From CAYOXX01 sp964408025 (GTDB lineage: Bacteria > Acidobacteriota > DATKUA01): 64,000 nt of DNA. The position numbers and the translations under genes were made by a program. The notes beneath the pieces are model-generated. The model saw only the letters and a program-made list of their open reading frames with translations. It made no database searches and had not been told where the DNA came from. The DNA is taken from assembly GCA_964408025.1 (NCBI GenBank), contig CAYOXX010000001.1, forward strand, positions 149,854 through 213,853, in the 5' to 3' direction. Positions 1 to 8,693 of this stretch are shown here, piece by piece; position 1 is the stretch's first letter, and every line of letters begins with the position of its first letter.

Positions 1-1085
1 AGCTTCAGTCCCCAGGACGGATCGCGCATGGTGCGCGTGTAGACAACGTCAAACCAGGTCCGGAAAAAATCGGCCCCTTCGGTGAAGAAAGGACGCCGCT
101 CGGGAAAGTATAGTGCAAACGGCTCGTTGACGTCGAGTTGCATGGCGTCGGCCTCGACCTGCGAGAAGTCCGGATTGACGGCTGTGCTCAGCATTAGGTT
201 GGGCGTCATGCCCCAGCGGGCTGTGAGGCCGACCTCGGCGTCCTGGTGCGTCCTTTCGAACTCGCCGCCGGGCAGCTCGTCGCGCTCGTCGGTGCGCGCC
301 GCGGTGACGGTGGGAGCGATCTCGAGGTTCCGACCGGGCGTGGCCTCTTCGAAGCCGATGAGCTTGATCGTCTGGCACAGGTAACAGTTGCGGTTGCGGT
401 CGCGGGGAAAGACGCCGATGCGATGCCGCACATTTCGCGGGTACCAGCGGATAGCGTCGAATCCCCAAACCTGATCTCCACCAGCGCGTTGAAACCGAAG
501 CGACGAGAAGGGGATTGCCAGCTCGACTGCATAACCCCAGTCGTATACCCGGCCCTTCGAGTCCCAGATGGCGTCCCAGCTCATGTCATTAGAAAATTGA
601 CCTCCCGCCTCGCTCTCTGTCTGGTCAATCTGGACTCCGAGAGGGTTGATATAAAATCCGAAAGCACGGCGCTCGTCATCAAACGTATCGAAGACAATCC
701 CGACGATATCGTCGGCCCAGGTGTCGAAGCTGTCGCGATCGTTCAGGTGAGCGCGGATCGCCGACGGCTCGGGATCGTAGGCACGAAAAGCCACGTATAG
801 GTGCGATTCGCTGTACGCGATCAGCACCTCGGTCCGCGCCGGCGGCTCGACGTTCTCGCCGGGCCAAACTTCATAGTTCAACTCCAGCAGAAGGGCGTTC
901 TCCCAGGCCTCCTCATCCAGCATGCCGTCGATTCGCACTCCGGCGGCGATCAGCGGCACCATGTAAATCGGCCTTCCGTCGGCAGTCGTGGCGGTGGGTA
1001 TTTCATCGTCGGCGCGGAGCTGAGCAATGGCAAATGAGATCAACAACGAGACTACAATTAACGATTTCAGAGCGGCTCTGGACAT
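1..1085 (-). CDS. DUF5916 outer-membrane protein with N-terminal CBM9-like domain, partial
   Basis: The gene runs off the left edge, so only the first 361 codons are present. The ATG at 1085 follows a GGAGG ribosome site. It encodes a signal peptide (a hydrophobic stretch after MSRAALK), then a CBM9-like beta-sandwich marked by VRIDGMLDEEAW near residue 50, then the start of a DUF5916 barrel (ADAMQLDVNEPFALYFPERRPFF). It reads colinearly with the next gene almost residue for residue, for example RDPSWGLK against RDPTWGLK, so the two are tandem duplicates. The family is predicted to sit in the outer membrane. Its role is unproven, and carbohydrate or peptide binding is only inferred from the CBM9-like fold. 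Confidence 0.85.
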   Translation of the reverse strand, partial: MSRAALKSLIVVSLLISFAIAQLRADDEIPTATTADGRPIYMVPLIAAGVRIDGMLDEEAWENALLLELNYEVWPGENVEPPARTEVLIAYSESHLYVAFRAYDPEPSAIRAHLNDRDSFDTWADDIVGIVFDTFDDERRAFGFYINPLGVQIDQTESEAGGQFSNDMSWDAIWDSKGRVYDWGYAVELAIPFSSLRFQRAGGDQVWGFDAIRWYPRNVRHRIGVFPRDRNRNCYLCQTIKLIGFEEATPGRNLEIAPTVTAARTDERDELPGGEFERTHQDAEVGLTARWGMTPNLMLSTAVNPDFSQVEADAMQLDVNEPFALYFPERRPFFTEGADFFRTWFDVVYTRTMRDPSWGLK

Positions 1086-1293
1086 CGCAATTCCTCCTGA
1101 TATCTGTTCCCACTGCCGCTCAGTCTGTTAGGTTCACGGTTTGGAATTATCGCTTTATAAATATTCATCACCGTTATCCGTCTAGTCGCCCTTTCGACAC
1201 GCTGAGCAAAAGCTGATCACACCTCGATGACCGAATATCGATGGATCCTGACTCAACTCTACGAAAACCTCCGGTGATGCTGTGCTCACGGCG

Positions 1294-3591
1294 TCAAAGC
1301 ACCCACGCGTAGCCGAGCTTGACGAAGAAGGTGCGGTCGGCCCGGATCAAGCCGAAGTCCTGGTTGGCGAAGTGGTTGTCGGAGTAGCCGAGGAAGAGAA
1401 CCGTACGGGGATTGATCTTGAGTGAGAAGAGTAGCTGGGTGAAGAGAGCATTACTTCTCGGATTGACCGTTTCTCTATAAAGATCTGCGTTGCGGCGGAT
1501 GTCGGTGTACTGGAGTATGGCGCGGACGAAGGTCTTGCGGTTAAATTGGTAGACCAGGTTCAGATCCGCAAGGTTGGCCACGAAGAGGCGCTCGCCGCCA
1601 ACCGCGAGCCGACTGAAGTGGTAGTTGAGCCCGCCCCGTAGGTGGCGCCCGAAGTTGACGCTTACGTTCGGGCTGAAGCTGATTTCCTTGCCGGCGCGTG
1701 CGTGGGCGTAGTCGATACCGTCGCTGTAGCCCCCCTCGAAATAGAAGGAGATGTACCCGGTTGGCCTGAATCCGAAGTCCAGTTGGACGTAGTTCTCTTC
1801 GAAATCGATCTGCTCGTAGAGGCGACGTCCCGAGCCGAACCAGACGGCAAACGTCGACTGCATCGGGCCTTCCGCTATGAGGGCGCCAGAGGCCTTTCTC
1901 CTGATCAGGCCGCCGTCCTGCTCGTTCATCTGATCCCAGTAGGCCCTGACCTGAAATCGGTGAATGAATGAATCTGTATCGAACCACCAGGTGTAGCCGC
2001 TGCCGAGTTGGAAACTTCTGTAGTCCACGCGCGGCATGTAGCCCAGGTCAGCGCGAAAATCGATGCCGACAGCCTGGTAGTCGGCAAAGAGGAAATAATC
2101 CCTGGTCCCCTGGTTGTAGTGGATTCTCCAGGCTGAGTCGTTGAAGTCACCCAAAGGCTGGCCGTATTCACGGGCCACCGAGTCGGGATAGCGTGTAGAC
2201 GAACCGAGTATCTGGAACTGTAGTCTGTCTCTTTCCGTTAAGCGAAGCCGACCGTCGACGCCGAAAATCCGATTGAAGTAGTCTACCCCTTCGCGGTCGG
2301 TGACCAGCATTCCAACGGTGGAGTTGTTCCAGATGTCGCGCTGGTAGCGGAAGACCGACGATGTGTTGGCCATCGCCAGCGATGTCGCGTCCGATCCCTG
2401 GCTACCAGGGAAGATCAGGTTGGTTAGGTCGTCGCGGACCACGTAGGCGCCAATTGTGTTGTTCCCCTCCTTACCGGTCAGCTTCAAGCCCCAGGTGGGA
2501 TCGCGCAAGGTGCGGGTGTGGACGGCATCGAAAGGCATGCTGAAAAAGTCGGCGCCCTCGGTGAAGAAGGGCCGCTTTTCTTGGTAGTAAAGAGCGAACG
2601 GCTGGTTGATATCGAGCTGCAGCGCGTCCGCTTCGATCTGGCTGAAATCGGGATTTGCCGTCGCGCTCAGAGCCAGGTTCGGAGTAAGCCCCCAGCGTGC
2701 CGTGACGCCGACCTCGGCATCCTGATTGCGCCTCTCCAAATCCCCGACGGGGAAGTCCAGGCGCTCGTCGGTGCGCACCGCTGTGATGGTGGGTGTGATC
2801 TCGATGTTGCGGCCGGGGCTGGCGCCTTCGAATCCCTCTAACTTGACCGCCTGGCAGAGATAACAGTTGTTGTTTCGATCTCTGGGAAAGAGTCCTATAT
2901 CGACGCTCTTGTTGCGCGGGTGGAACCGCACGGCGTCGAAGCCCCAGACCTGGCTTCCGCCGGTGCGCTGGAATCGCAAAGAGGAAAACGGAATAGCCAT
3001 CTCGACAGACCAGCCCCAATTATTGATCCTGCCGGCAGAGTCCCAAATCGCATCCCAACTCGAGTCGGCGAATGTGAGCGACTCGGCCATCCTCTCGTCC
3101 GTTTGCACTCCTAGCGGATTGACAATGAATTTGAATGCGCTGCGTTCGTCGTTGAATGTGTCGAGGACTACACCCACGTGATCGTCGCTTCCTGCGGAGT
3201 CGCGATCGCTCAGATTGGCTCTGATCGCGGACGGATCGGGATCGTAGGCGCGGAAGCCGAAGTAGACGCATGACTCGCTGAAAACCACCAGAACCTCGGT
3301 GCGCACCGGCGCCGAAGTGTTATCGCCGGGGTATACTTCGTACCCCAACTCAAACACCAGGGCGTCCAGCCAAGCCTCCTCGTCGAGCACGCCGTCAACA
3401 CGCATAGTCGAGCCGGCTCGGGGCACAGTGTAAATCGGCCTGCCGTCGGTCGTGTACGACGAGGGTGAGGCTTCTACGGAGGGTGCCGTCGCGCCGTCTT
3501 CATCCCCGAGAGCCGCAACAGCGAAGGAGATAACGACTAGTATCGGTAAAACCCGTATCAGAAATCGGTCTCTAGATCTTGATAAAGGCAT
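1294..3591 (-). CDS. DUF5916 outer-membrane protein with N-terminal CBM9-like domain
   Basis: This 765-residue protein starts at an ATG preceded by AGGAG. A signal peptide (about residues 1-29) is followed by a CBM9-like domain (about 55-250, with MRVDGVLDEEAW) and a C-terminal DUF5916 region of about 500 residues. The latter has alternating aromatic strands and ends in FVKLGYAWVL, as expected for an outer-membrane beta-barrel. Two cysteines in NNCYLCQ recur in the neighbouring paralogue. The full-length family is about 700-850 residues, so this copy looks intact. It lies 208 bases downstream of its paralogue's start, on the same strand. Substrate and function are unknown. Confidence 0.88.
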   Translation of the reverse strand: MPLSRSRDRFLIRVLPILVVISFAVAALGDEDGATAPSVEASPSSYTTDGRPIYTVPRAGSTMRVDGVLDEEAWLDALVFELGYEVYPGDNTSAPVRTEVLVVFSESCVYFGFRAYDPDPSAIRANLSDRDSAGSDDHVGVVLDTFNDERSAFKFIVNPLGVQTDERMAESLTFADSSWDAIWDSAGRINNWGWSVEMAIPFSSLRFQRTGGSQVWGFDAVRFHPRNKSVDIGLFPRDRNNNCYLCQAVKLEGFEGASPGRNIEITPTITAVRTDERLDFPVGDLERRNQDAEVGVTARWGLTPNLALSATANPDFSQIEADALQLDINQPFALYYQEKRPFFTEGADFFSMPFDAVHTRTLRDPTWGLKLTGKEGNNTIGAYVVRDDLTNLIFPGSQGSDATSLAMANTSSVFRYQRDIWNNSTVGMLVTDREGVDYFNRIFGVDGRLRLTERDRLQFQILGSSTRYPDSVAREYGQPLGDFNDSAWRIHYNQGTRDYFLFADYQAVGIDFRADLGYMPRVDYRSFQLGSGYTWWFDTDSFIHRFQVRAYWDQMNEQDGGLIRRKASGALIAEGPMQSTFAVWFGSGRRLYEQIDFEENYVQLDFGFRPTGYISFYFEGGYSDGIDYAHARAGKEISFSPNVSVNFGRHLRGGLNYHFSRLAVGGERLFVANLADLNLVYQFNRKTFVRAILQYTDIRRNADLYRETVNPRSNALFTQLLFSLKINPRTVLFLGYSDNHFANQDFGLIRADRTFFVKLGYAWVL

Positions 3592-3832
3592 AGATTTCTC
3601 CTAACGCGCGACCCAACGCCTTTGAAAATGTCGAGATAAGTGTTTCTAACGACCGCTAGGCTTCACAGCCACGCCGGCTCACGGCCGCGATGGTAACGCC
3701 TCAGATTCCGCACCGGAATCGGCGCCACCAAACGCGTTCCCATCGCAGTAGCTGCGCTGTAGGCTCTCCCCTTACCATATCTGTTTTGTTGGAGCTTTCT
3801 GGCTACAGCTTTCATCATCACAACTAATCCGC

Positions 3833-5374
3833 TTAGTCCGTACCGCCCAGGCCCAGCACTATCGCGGCCTTGCGGCGGACATACTCGCTTTCGTCTTCCA
3901 GTGCTCCCATAACGGCTTCTTCCGCACGCAGGCCGCCGATTTTGCCGAGGGCCAACACAGCATGCATACGAACTAGCTCGTCCCCGCGCGCCAACGCGGC
4001 AAGCAGCGGTTCCACCGCTTCGTCACCGATCTCGATTAGCGCATTAGCCGCTTCCAAGCCGGGGGAAGTCATTCTGCTAGCGCTACCGTGCCCGATGCTA
4101 TCCGCCCCGTACCCGATCTCGAGACGATCCACCTGCCTGTTGTCGCCGAGGAGATCGATCAGGGCGGGAACGGCTGCCGCGGCCCGCGGGCCAAGGAGCC
4201 CAAGCCGATACGCCGCTCCCGCGCGCTTGAGCGGATGATCGTAATCGAGTTTCGCGGTAAGATCCGCGAGATAACCGCCCACTTTAGCCTTCTTCCACTT
4301 TCCTTTCGCGGACTCATTTTGAGACCAGGGCTGGAAGGCGGCCAGGGGCAGGACCAGGGCGGCTACCAGCAGGCACGCCAGCACGGCTACGACGGGTTTG
4401 AGGACGCCGCGTTTTATCCTGGGATTGAGTATGCATAGGAGGCGGTCCTTAAGGCTGGAGCCCTGCGAGATCGCGGCGGCCTGCAGCAGTGTACTGCGAG
4501 CGGCGCTCAGGTCCGTGGCGATCTCCATGAGATGAAAGGCGTATTCGGACGGCCTGGTCCCGAATGTTAGTACCGCGTCGTCGCAGGCCCGCTCCCTCTC
4601 CCGCTTGTGCTGCCGCACCGCTAACCAGACCAGGGGATTGAACCAGTAGACAACCGAAACGAGAAGCGCTAACAGCTCGGTTAGGCTGTCACCGCGCTTG
4701 ATGTGCGCCAGCTCGTGCAGCAACACGATACGCCGGCGCTCTTGGGCCCAGTCGGCCGCGCAGTCGGGAAGTATCACTTCCGGTCGCCGTACCCCGCAGG
4801 TTATGGCGACAGCAGCCAGCCTACTCTCCAGCAGCATGACCTCGCGTCCGATCCCAAGTTCCCCGGAGAGACCACGGAGCAAGGAGAGCCACGATTCGTC
4901 CGTGAGCGGTTGCGAGTGTCTTCTTATCCACCAGACTCCCGCCTTGGCAACCAGCATCCAGGCGAGCACCAGGAGCGCCCCGATTCCCCAGATCGAAGCG
5001 GTCCAGAACGACCAGCCGGGCTCCGAGACCGGAGCGCTCCCGCTCCTAGCGGTCTGCTGGCCAACCGCCATGTCATCCTCTATTTCGACACTGGGGATAT
5101 GCGCCTCGCCCACCATTGGGGGGCAGAATATGTCCGGCAACAGCGGTACGTGCCAGGCCGGAACGAATAGAGACAGAACCGGCAGAAGAACCAGGCCACC
5201 GAGGCCGAGGGCCCAGACAAGGCTGCGGCTCGAAGCCGAATACCTGCGTAACAGCAGCGCCAGCAGCCCCACGGCGGCCACCAGCAGCGAGCTCTTCAGG
5301 GCGACATCAACAAAAACCTTCAGCCAGATCGCCGACTGCGCTGACGCCGAAACCATATCGAAGACCGTACCCAC
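3833..5374 (-). CDS. M56-family (BlaR1/MecR1-type) membrane metallopeptidase with C-terminal HEAT repeats
   Basis: This 513-residue integral membrane protein starts at GTG, with GGGAGGG upstream, two bases after the regulator's stop codon. Hydrophobic segments lie near residues 20-43, 52-75, 125-150, 232-257 and 327-350. The zinc-binding HELAH motif is at 220-224, in the loop before the fourth segment, as in BlaR1. In BlaR1 this enzyme initiates inactivation of the BlaI repressor. BlaR1's penicillin-sensing domain is absent. Residues from about 365 onward instead form HEAT-like helical repeats (AVPALIDLLG, AVEPLLAALA, EEAVMGALEDESEYVRRKAA). It therefore probably senses a protein or another envelope cue rather than a beta-lactam. 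Confidence 0.88.
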   Translation of the reverse strand: MGTVFDMVSASAQSAIWLKVFVDVALKSSLLVAAVGLLALLLRRYSASSRSLVWALGLGGLVLLPVLSLFVPAWHVPLLPDIFCPPMVGEAHIPSVEIEDDMAVGQQTARSGSAPVSEPGWSFWTASIWGIGALLVLAWMLVAKAGVWWIRRHSQPLTDESWLSLLRGLSGELGIGREVMLLESRLAAVAITCGVRRPEVILPDCAADWAQERRRIVLLHELAHIKRGDSLTELLALLVSVVYWFNPLVWLAVRQHKRERERACDDAVLTFGTRPSEYAFHLMEIATDLSAARSTLLQAAAISQGSSLKDRLLCILNPRIKRGVLKPVVAVLACLLVAALVLPLAAFQPWSQNESAKGKWKKAKVGGYLADLTAKLDYDHPLKRAGAAYRLGLLGPRAAAAVPALIDLLGDNRQVDRLEIGYGADSIGHGSASRMTSPGLEAANALIEIGDEAVEPLLAALARGDELVRMHAVLALGKIGGLRAEEAVMGALEDESEYVRRKAAIVLGLGGTD

Positions 5375-5376
5375 GC

Positions 5377-5769
5377 TTAACGTCCCTCCCGCTTGGACTT
5401 CTCAATAAGCCCGGAAATCAGTCCCCTCTCCTCTTCTGATAGCTCGGATTCGGGCATGTTCAAGAGGGCAACCACAGCACGCGCCGCCGAGCCCTTGAAG
5501 AAGGTGTCCATGATGTGCCTGAGTGCGGACGCCCTCGCCTTCTCGGCCGATAGTGTGGGTGAATATAGGTAACGGTTACCGGTGCGTATGTGATACAGAT
5601 GACCCTTTTCTTCCAGAATCCGCAGCAGCTTTCTGACCGAAGCGTTACCAGGCGGGTCGGGCAGCATCTCCATCACTTCGACGGCCGTCGCCCGCCCGAG
5701 CCGGTATACGACATCCATTATCTGACGCTCGCGCCGGCTCAGATTGATTAGAAGCGGTTTTTTACCCAT
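5377..5769 (-). CDS. BlaI/MecI/CopY-family transcriptional repressor
   Basis: A 130-residue winged-helix repressor. The ATG at 5769 is chosen over longer alternatives because AAGGAG lies just upstream and the family signature (LSRRERQIMDVVYRLGRATAVEVME) begins a few residues in. The recognition-helix region (NASVRKLLRILEEKGHL) and the C-terminal dimerisation helices (FFKGSAARAVVALLN, EERGLISGLIEK) match BlaI layout and length. It is co-transcribed with the M56 gene two bases downstream, the usual repressor-protease pair. A promoter with a dyad over the start region lies just upstream, so autorepression is likely. Confidence 0.93.
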   Translation of the reverse strand: MGKKPLLINLSRRERQIMDVVYRLGRATAVEVMEMLPDPPGNASVRKLLRILEEKGHLYHIRTGNRYLYSPTLSAEKARASALRHIMDTFFKGSAARAVVALLNMPESELSEEERGLISGLIEKSKREGR

Positions 5770-5804
5770 CCGAAACTCCTTTGCCCCCGCTCTCTTTCCC
5801 TGAC

Positions 5805-5820
5805 TGTGAAAATCTTCACA
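5805..5820. promoter_or_regulatory. Candidate BlaI operator (inverted repeat)
   Basis: A perfect dyad, TGTGAA-aatc-TTCACA, lies about 8 bases downstream of the -10 element and 35 bases before the repressor ATG, where bound repressor would block transcription. It is not the canonical TACA/TGTA Bla box, so the assignment rests on position and symmetry. Confidence 0.55.
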
Positions 5821-5827
5821 TAATAAC

Positions 5828-5856
5828 AATATAGAGTAGCGCAGGTACAGTGTCAA
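5828..5856 (-). promoter_or_regulatory. Sigma-70-type promoter of the BlaI/M56 operon
   Basis: On the minus strand a perfect TTGACA -35 element (5851-5856) and TATATT -10 element (5828-5833) are separated by 17 bases. The repressor ATG is about 59 bases downstream of the -10, and the candidate operator lies between them. Confidence 0.7.
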
Positions 5857-6014
5857 GAAAAAAATGAGAAAAACTTCACTCGGCACCAGCGCCCACAACA
5901 AGAGGTGATCGTTTCCCGTTTAAACACTTGGCGTTTTAAAATAAGTTGGCGCGGCGAGGCACGGCTCCAGCCTGCTCGGATCTACTATATCGGTTTCTGG
6001 CAGCGCCGGACTGG

Positions 6015-6989
6015 CTATTTATCGCGCTCGACGACGAATACCGGAAGTTTTTCCAGCGCTCTTTTGTATTTGGATGGTGACAGCGTGGCTGCGGTCTCGA
6101 TCGCCCTCTCGGCGTATCCGCGGGCCACGGCGATGGTCTCTTCCAGGGCTTTGTGCTCGTCGAGAAGCCGCAGCAGTTTCTTCAGCTCTTGATCCGTAGC
6201 TCCGCGGCGCTCGAAAATGCCCATCACTAGCCGCCGCGCGTCCCGGCCGGCGCGCTCGAGCAGGACGAGCAGTGGATAGGTGACCTTGCCCTCGTCCAGA
6301 TCGCTTCCCACCGGCTTGCCGATCCGCTCGGGGGTTGAGGAGTAGTCGAAGTAGTCGTCGATGAGCTGGAAGGCGATGCCGAGGTCGAGCCCGTAGCCGG
6401 CCAGCGCCTTCTCGGTCTCCTCGTCGGCTGCGGCCAGCATCGCCCCCGCCTGGGCGCAGCAGGAGAACAGGTAAGCCGTCTTGCGCTGGATCAGGTCCAT
6501 GTAGTCTTCGAGGCCGACGTCTACGCTGTAGTTGCGTTCGCTCTGCACGATCTCGCCCTCGATCATCCTGGCCGTGGCGCTCGAGATCAGCCTTAGGATG
6601 CGCAGGTCGTCGTAGCGCAGGGCGATGTCCATGCCGGTGTTGAAAAGCAGGTCGCCGAAAAGAATCGATAGTGTGGTGCCGAAGCGGTCGTGCATCACAG
6701 GGCGCCCGCGCCGCATCTCCGACTTGTCGATGATGTCGTCGTGGATCAGCGTAGCGGTGTGGACGAACTCGAAGACGACGCCGTAGCGGAAATCCCTGTC
6801 CCCCCGGTAGCCGCAGGCGGCGGCGCTCAGGCAGAGCAGCGCCGGCCGGATCCGCTTGCCGCCGCTTTCAGCGATGTAAGCCCCCATCTGCGCGACTATC
6901 GGGAAATCGCTACGGAGCTCGCGCCGGATCTCCCGCTCGGTCGCCTCCATCTTGTCCCTGATCAAACCGTAGATATCGCGAGCGTGCAT
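6015..6989 (-). CDS. Polyprenyl diphosphate synthase (trans-isoprenyl diphosphate synthase)
   Basis: A 324-residue all-alpha prenyltransferase that extends allylic diphosphates with IPP to make quinone side chains or carrier lipids. Both aspartate-rich motifs are present: HDDIIDKSEMRRGRP (first DDxxD) and FQLIDDYFDY (second DDxxD). The GGKRIRPAL motif lies near the N terminus. The ATG at 6989 fits family length. A longer frame is open upstream but overlaps the next gene out of frame and has no family similarity. It is the last gene of a minus-strand group with a secreted protein and LolA. Product chain length cannot be read from the sequence. Confidence 0.93.
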   Translation of the reverse strand: MHARDIYGLIRDKMEATEREIRRELRSDFPIVAQMGAYIAESGGKRIRPALLCLSAAACGYRGDRDFRYGVVFEFVHTATLIHDDIIDKSEMRRGRPVMHDRFGTTLSILFGDLLFNTGMDIALRYDDLRILRLISSATARMIEGEIVQSERNYSVDVGLEDYMDLIQRKTAYLFSCCAQAGAMLAAADEETEKALAGYGLDLGIAFQLIDDYFDYSSTPERIGKPVGSDLDEGKVTYPLLVLLERAGRDARRLVMGIFERRGATDQELKKLLRLLDEHKALEETIAVARGYAERAIETAATLSPSKYKRALEKLPVFVVERDK

Positions 6990-7032
6990 CGCTTTCCGTA
7001 GCCGACCTCGAGCCGCATCTGTGCGATTACGC

Positions 7033-7713
7033 CTAGAGCTGCTCATGCTCCTCGGGCCTGTACTCCTGCGGCAGGAAGCGGAACTCCACCTCCTGCTCGT
7101 CGCCGAGGAAGCGGAAGGCCCTCCCGAGAGAGTAGTAGAACCAGATGGAACCCCGCCTGCCGTCGCGCACGAACTCCCGCACCATTTCGGGCAGGCCGAG
7201 CTGATCAAGCAGCCGGCCCTTGTCCGAATCCTGGCCGTAGCGCTCGATCATCTCCCTCAGCTCCTGCCAGCGCGGCCGGCTCTCGACTGCCCTGTTGACA
7301 GTGAAGACGAAATTACCGCTGGAGATGCCGTTTAGGATGACGTCGGTCAGGTCCACCTCGGTGGGCTGCTCGTAGCGCAGCGGGTCGATCCGTGCGGCGT
7401 TGATGCGGAGAACGAAACCGGTCCAGTTGGGCTCGATCATCATCTCCAGAGAGAAGTTTCCGTCCTCATCGGTTACGCCGGCCACCACGTCGTCCTCTGT
7501 CTCCGTGACGCCCTCTTCGTCGACGAATATCCTGGTGAAGCTGAGCTGGATCCGGCAGTTGGGCAGGGGCTCGCCCTCCTCGGTAGTCACGGCGCCGTTG
7601 ATTTCTATAGAGATCATCGACTCCTGCGCGGCGGCCGCGCAGGCGAAGGCCAGCACAACGGCGAGCTGTGCGAACCTCCGCGACGAGGAATCGGACACTA
7701 TCCCAAACCACAC
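7033..7713 (-). CDS. Secreted protein with an Ig-like/CNA-B-type domain
   Basis: This protein of up to 226 residues has a signal peptide (hydrophobic core LAVVLAFACAAAAQ). A beta-rich domain (about 30-140) follows, with the pattern GAVTTEEGEPLPNCRI...GVTDEDGNFSLEM typical of carboxypeptidase-regulatory/CNA-B folds. The C-terminal region of about 85 residues is charged and of no known family. The start is uncertain: GTG at 7713 gives the long form, while an in-frame GTG at 7698 also leaves an intact signal peptide. It sits 24 bases after LolA and 43 bases before the prenyl synthase. The function is not recognised. Confidence 0.75.
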   Translation of the reverse strand: MWFGIVSDSSSRRFAQLAVVLAFACAAAAQESMISIEINGAVTTEEGEPLPNCRIQLSFTRIFVDEEGVTETEDDVVAGVTDEDGNFSLEMMIEPNWTGFVLRINAARIDPLRYEQPTEVDLTDVILNGISSGNFVFTVNRAVESRPRWQELREMIERYGQDSDKGRLLDQLGLPEMVREFVRDGRRGSIWFYYSLGRAFRFLGDEQEVEFRFLPQEYRPEEHEQL

Positions 7714-7737
7714 GTTCTCAGCATCGAAGGAACCAAC

Positions 7738-8370
7738 TTACTGACCCTCGAACACCTCGACTCCGCGGGGAATCTCGAATTCGAAGTAGCTGTCGTCGAT
7801 CTCGGCCGGCCGGATGTTGCTGAAGCGGTACTCCGTAGTGCTGCCGAAGGGATCGACGACCATCAGGCGGACTACGAGAAAATCCCGCGGCAGGACCTCC
7901 AAAACCAGGTAGTCGAACGCCTCCTCGCTCCTGGGGACCAACCTCAGGACGTAGGAATCCTCGTAAAGCGGTTCCGTGGCTTCGTCCTCCGAAACCTCGA
8001 AGTCGCGCGCCAGGTTGCCCCGGCCCATGAGGAAGAGAATCGGCGTCTGCGGCGACTCGGACTCGGCCAGCCGCATGACTGTCACCTGGCGGTCCTCTGG
8101 CAGGTACCAGTGGACCGTCTCGCCGTCGCACACGTAGAGTTTCTGTTCCGGTTCCTCATACTCCCAGCGCATGCGGCCGGGCACCTTTAGGAACAGCTCG
8201 CCGCTCTCCGAGATCACCATGCCGGTGGTGCCGCTGATCTGGTACTGCCGGAAGTCGCAGCGGATCGAGCGCGCCTGCTCGTAGACGCCCTGCACGCGCT
8301 CGGCCACCGCGATCGGATCGAGCTCCGTCTGCTGCGGAATCAGCAGGAGAATCGCTATCAGCCAGAGCAT
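7738..8370 (-). CDS. lolA: Outer-membrane lipoprotein carrier protein LolA
   Basis: A 210-residue periplasmic chaperone that ferries lipoproteins from the inner-membrane Lol machinery to the outer membrane. After a short signal sequence (MLWLIAILLLIPQQ) the LolA half-barrel pattern is clear: IRCDFRQYQ, SGELFLKVPGRMRWEYEEPEQKLYVCDG, then VVDPFGSTTEYRFSNI and a C-terminal FEFEIPRGVEV. Length and spacing match the family. The ATG is preceded by GAGGGGAAG. It is transcribed away from the ABC exporter across a 323-base intergenic region. Its presence implies a diderm envelope. Confidence 0.92.
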   Translation of the reverse strand: MLWLIAILLLIPQQTELDPIAVAERVQGVYEQARSIRCDFRQYQISGTTGMVISESGELFLKVPGRMRWEYEEPEQKLYVCDGETVHWYLPEDRQVTVMRLAESESPQTPILFLMGRGNLARDFEVSEDEATEPLYEDSYVLRLVPRSEEAFDYLVLEVLPRDFLVVRLMVVDPFGSTTEYRFSNIRPAEIDDSYFEFEIPRGVEVFEGQ

Positions 8371-8693
8371 CTTCCCCTCTCCAAAACAGGTGGCATTCTA
8401 GCACACACACCCGCCACGTCCACCCGCCGCTTTAGACGCCGCGGCCGAACTTGTGTTCCCACAAGCAATTAACACTATTCTAACTGTCGCCTGCTGGCCG
8501 ACAGGAATGCCCTCTCCGCCACGGCGGACGCGCCCTGGTGGGTCGGCCCTCCCTAGAGCGTGGACATTCCTGCCCACGAGTGCGGTCAAACCTCGCCGAG
8601 AATGTCTCACGCCGTCCTCTCCGGTTAGTTTGACTGTTCAGCAACCTTTGGGTACCATCGCGCCGTCTCTCTTGCCGCCAGAGCGGAAGGACG
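8371..8693. other. Divergent intergenic region with structured element
   Basis: This 323-base stretch separates lolA from the ABC permease and must hold the promoters for both. I see no convincing coding frame. The notable content is the nested inverted repeat at 8502-8572. Confidence 0.6.
8502..8572. repeat. Nested inverted repeat
   Basis: The outer arms CAGGAATG (8502-8509) and CATTCCTG (8565-8572) are perfect complements. Inside is a second hairpin, TCCGCC-ac-GGCGGA (8515-8528). It may form a folded transcript leader or be an intergenic repeat. No second copy was noticed in the window. Confidence 0.45.
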
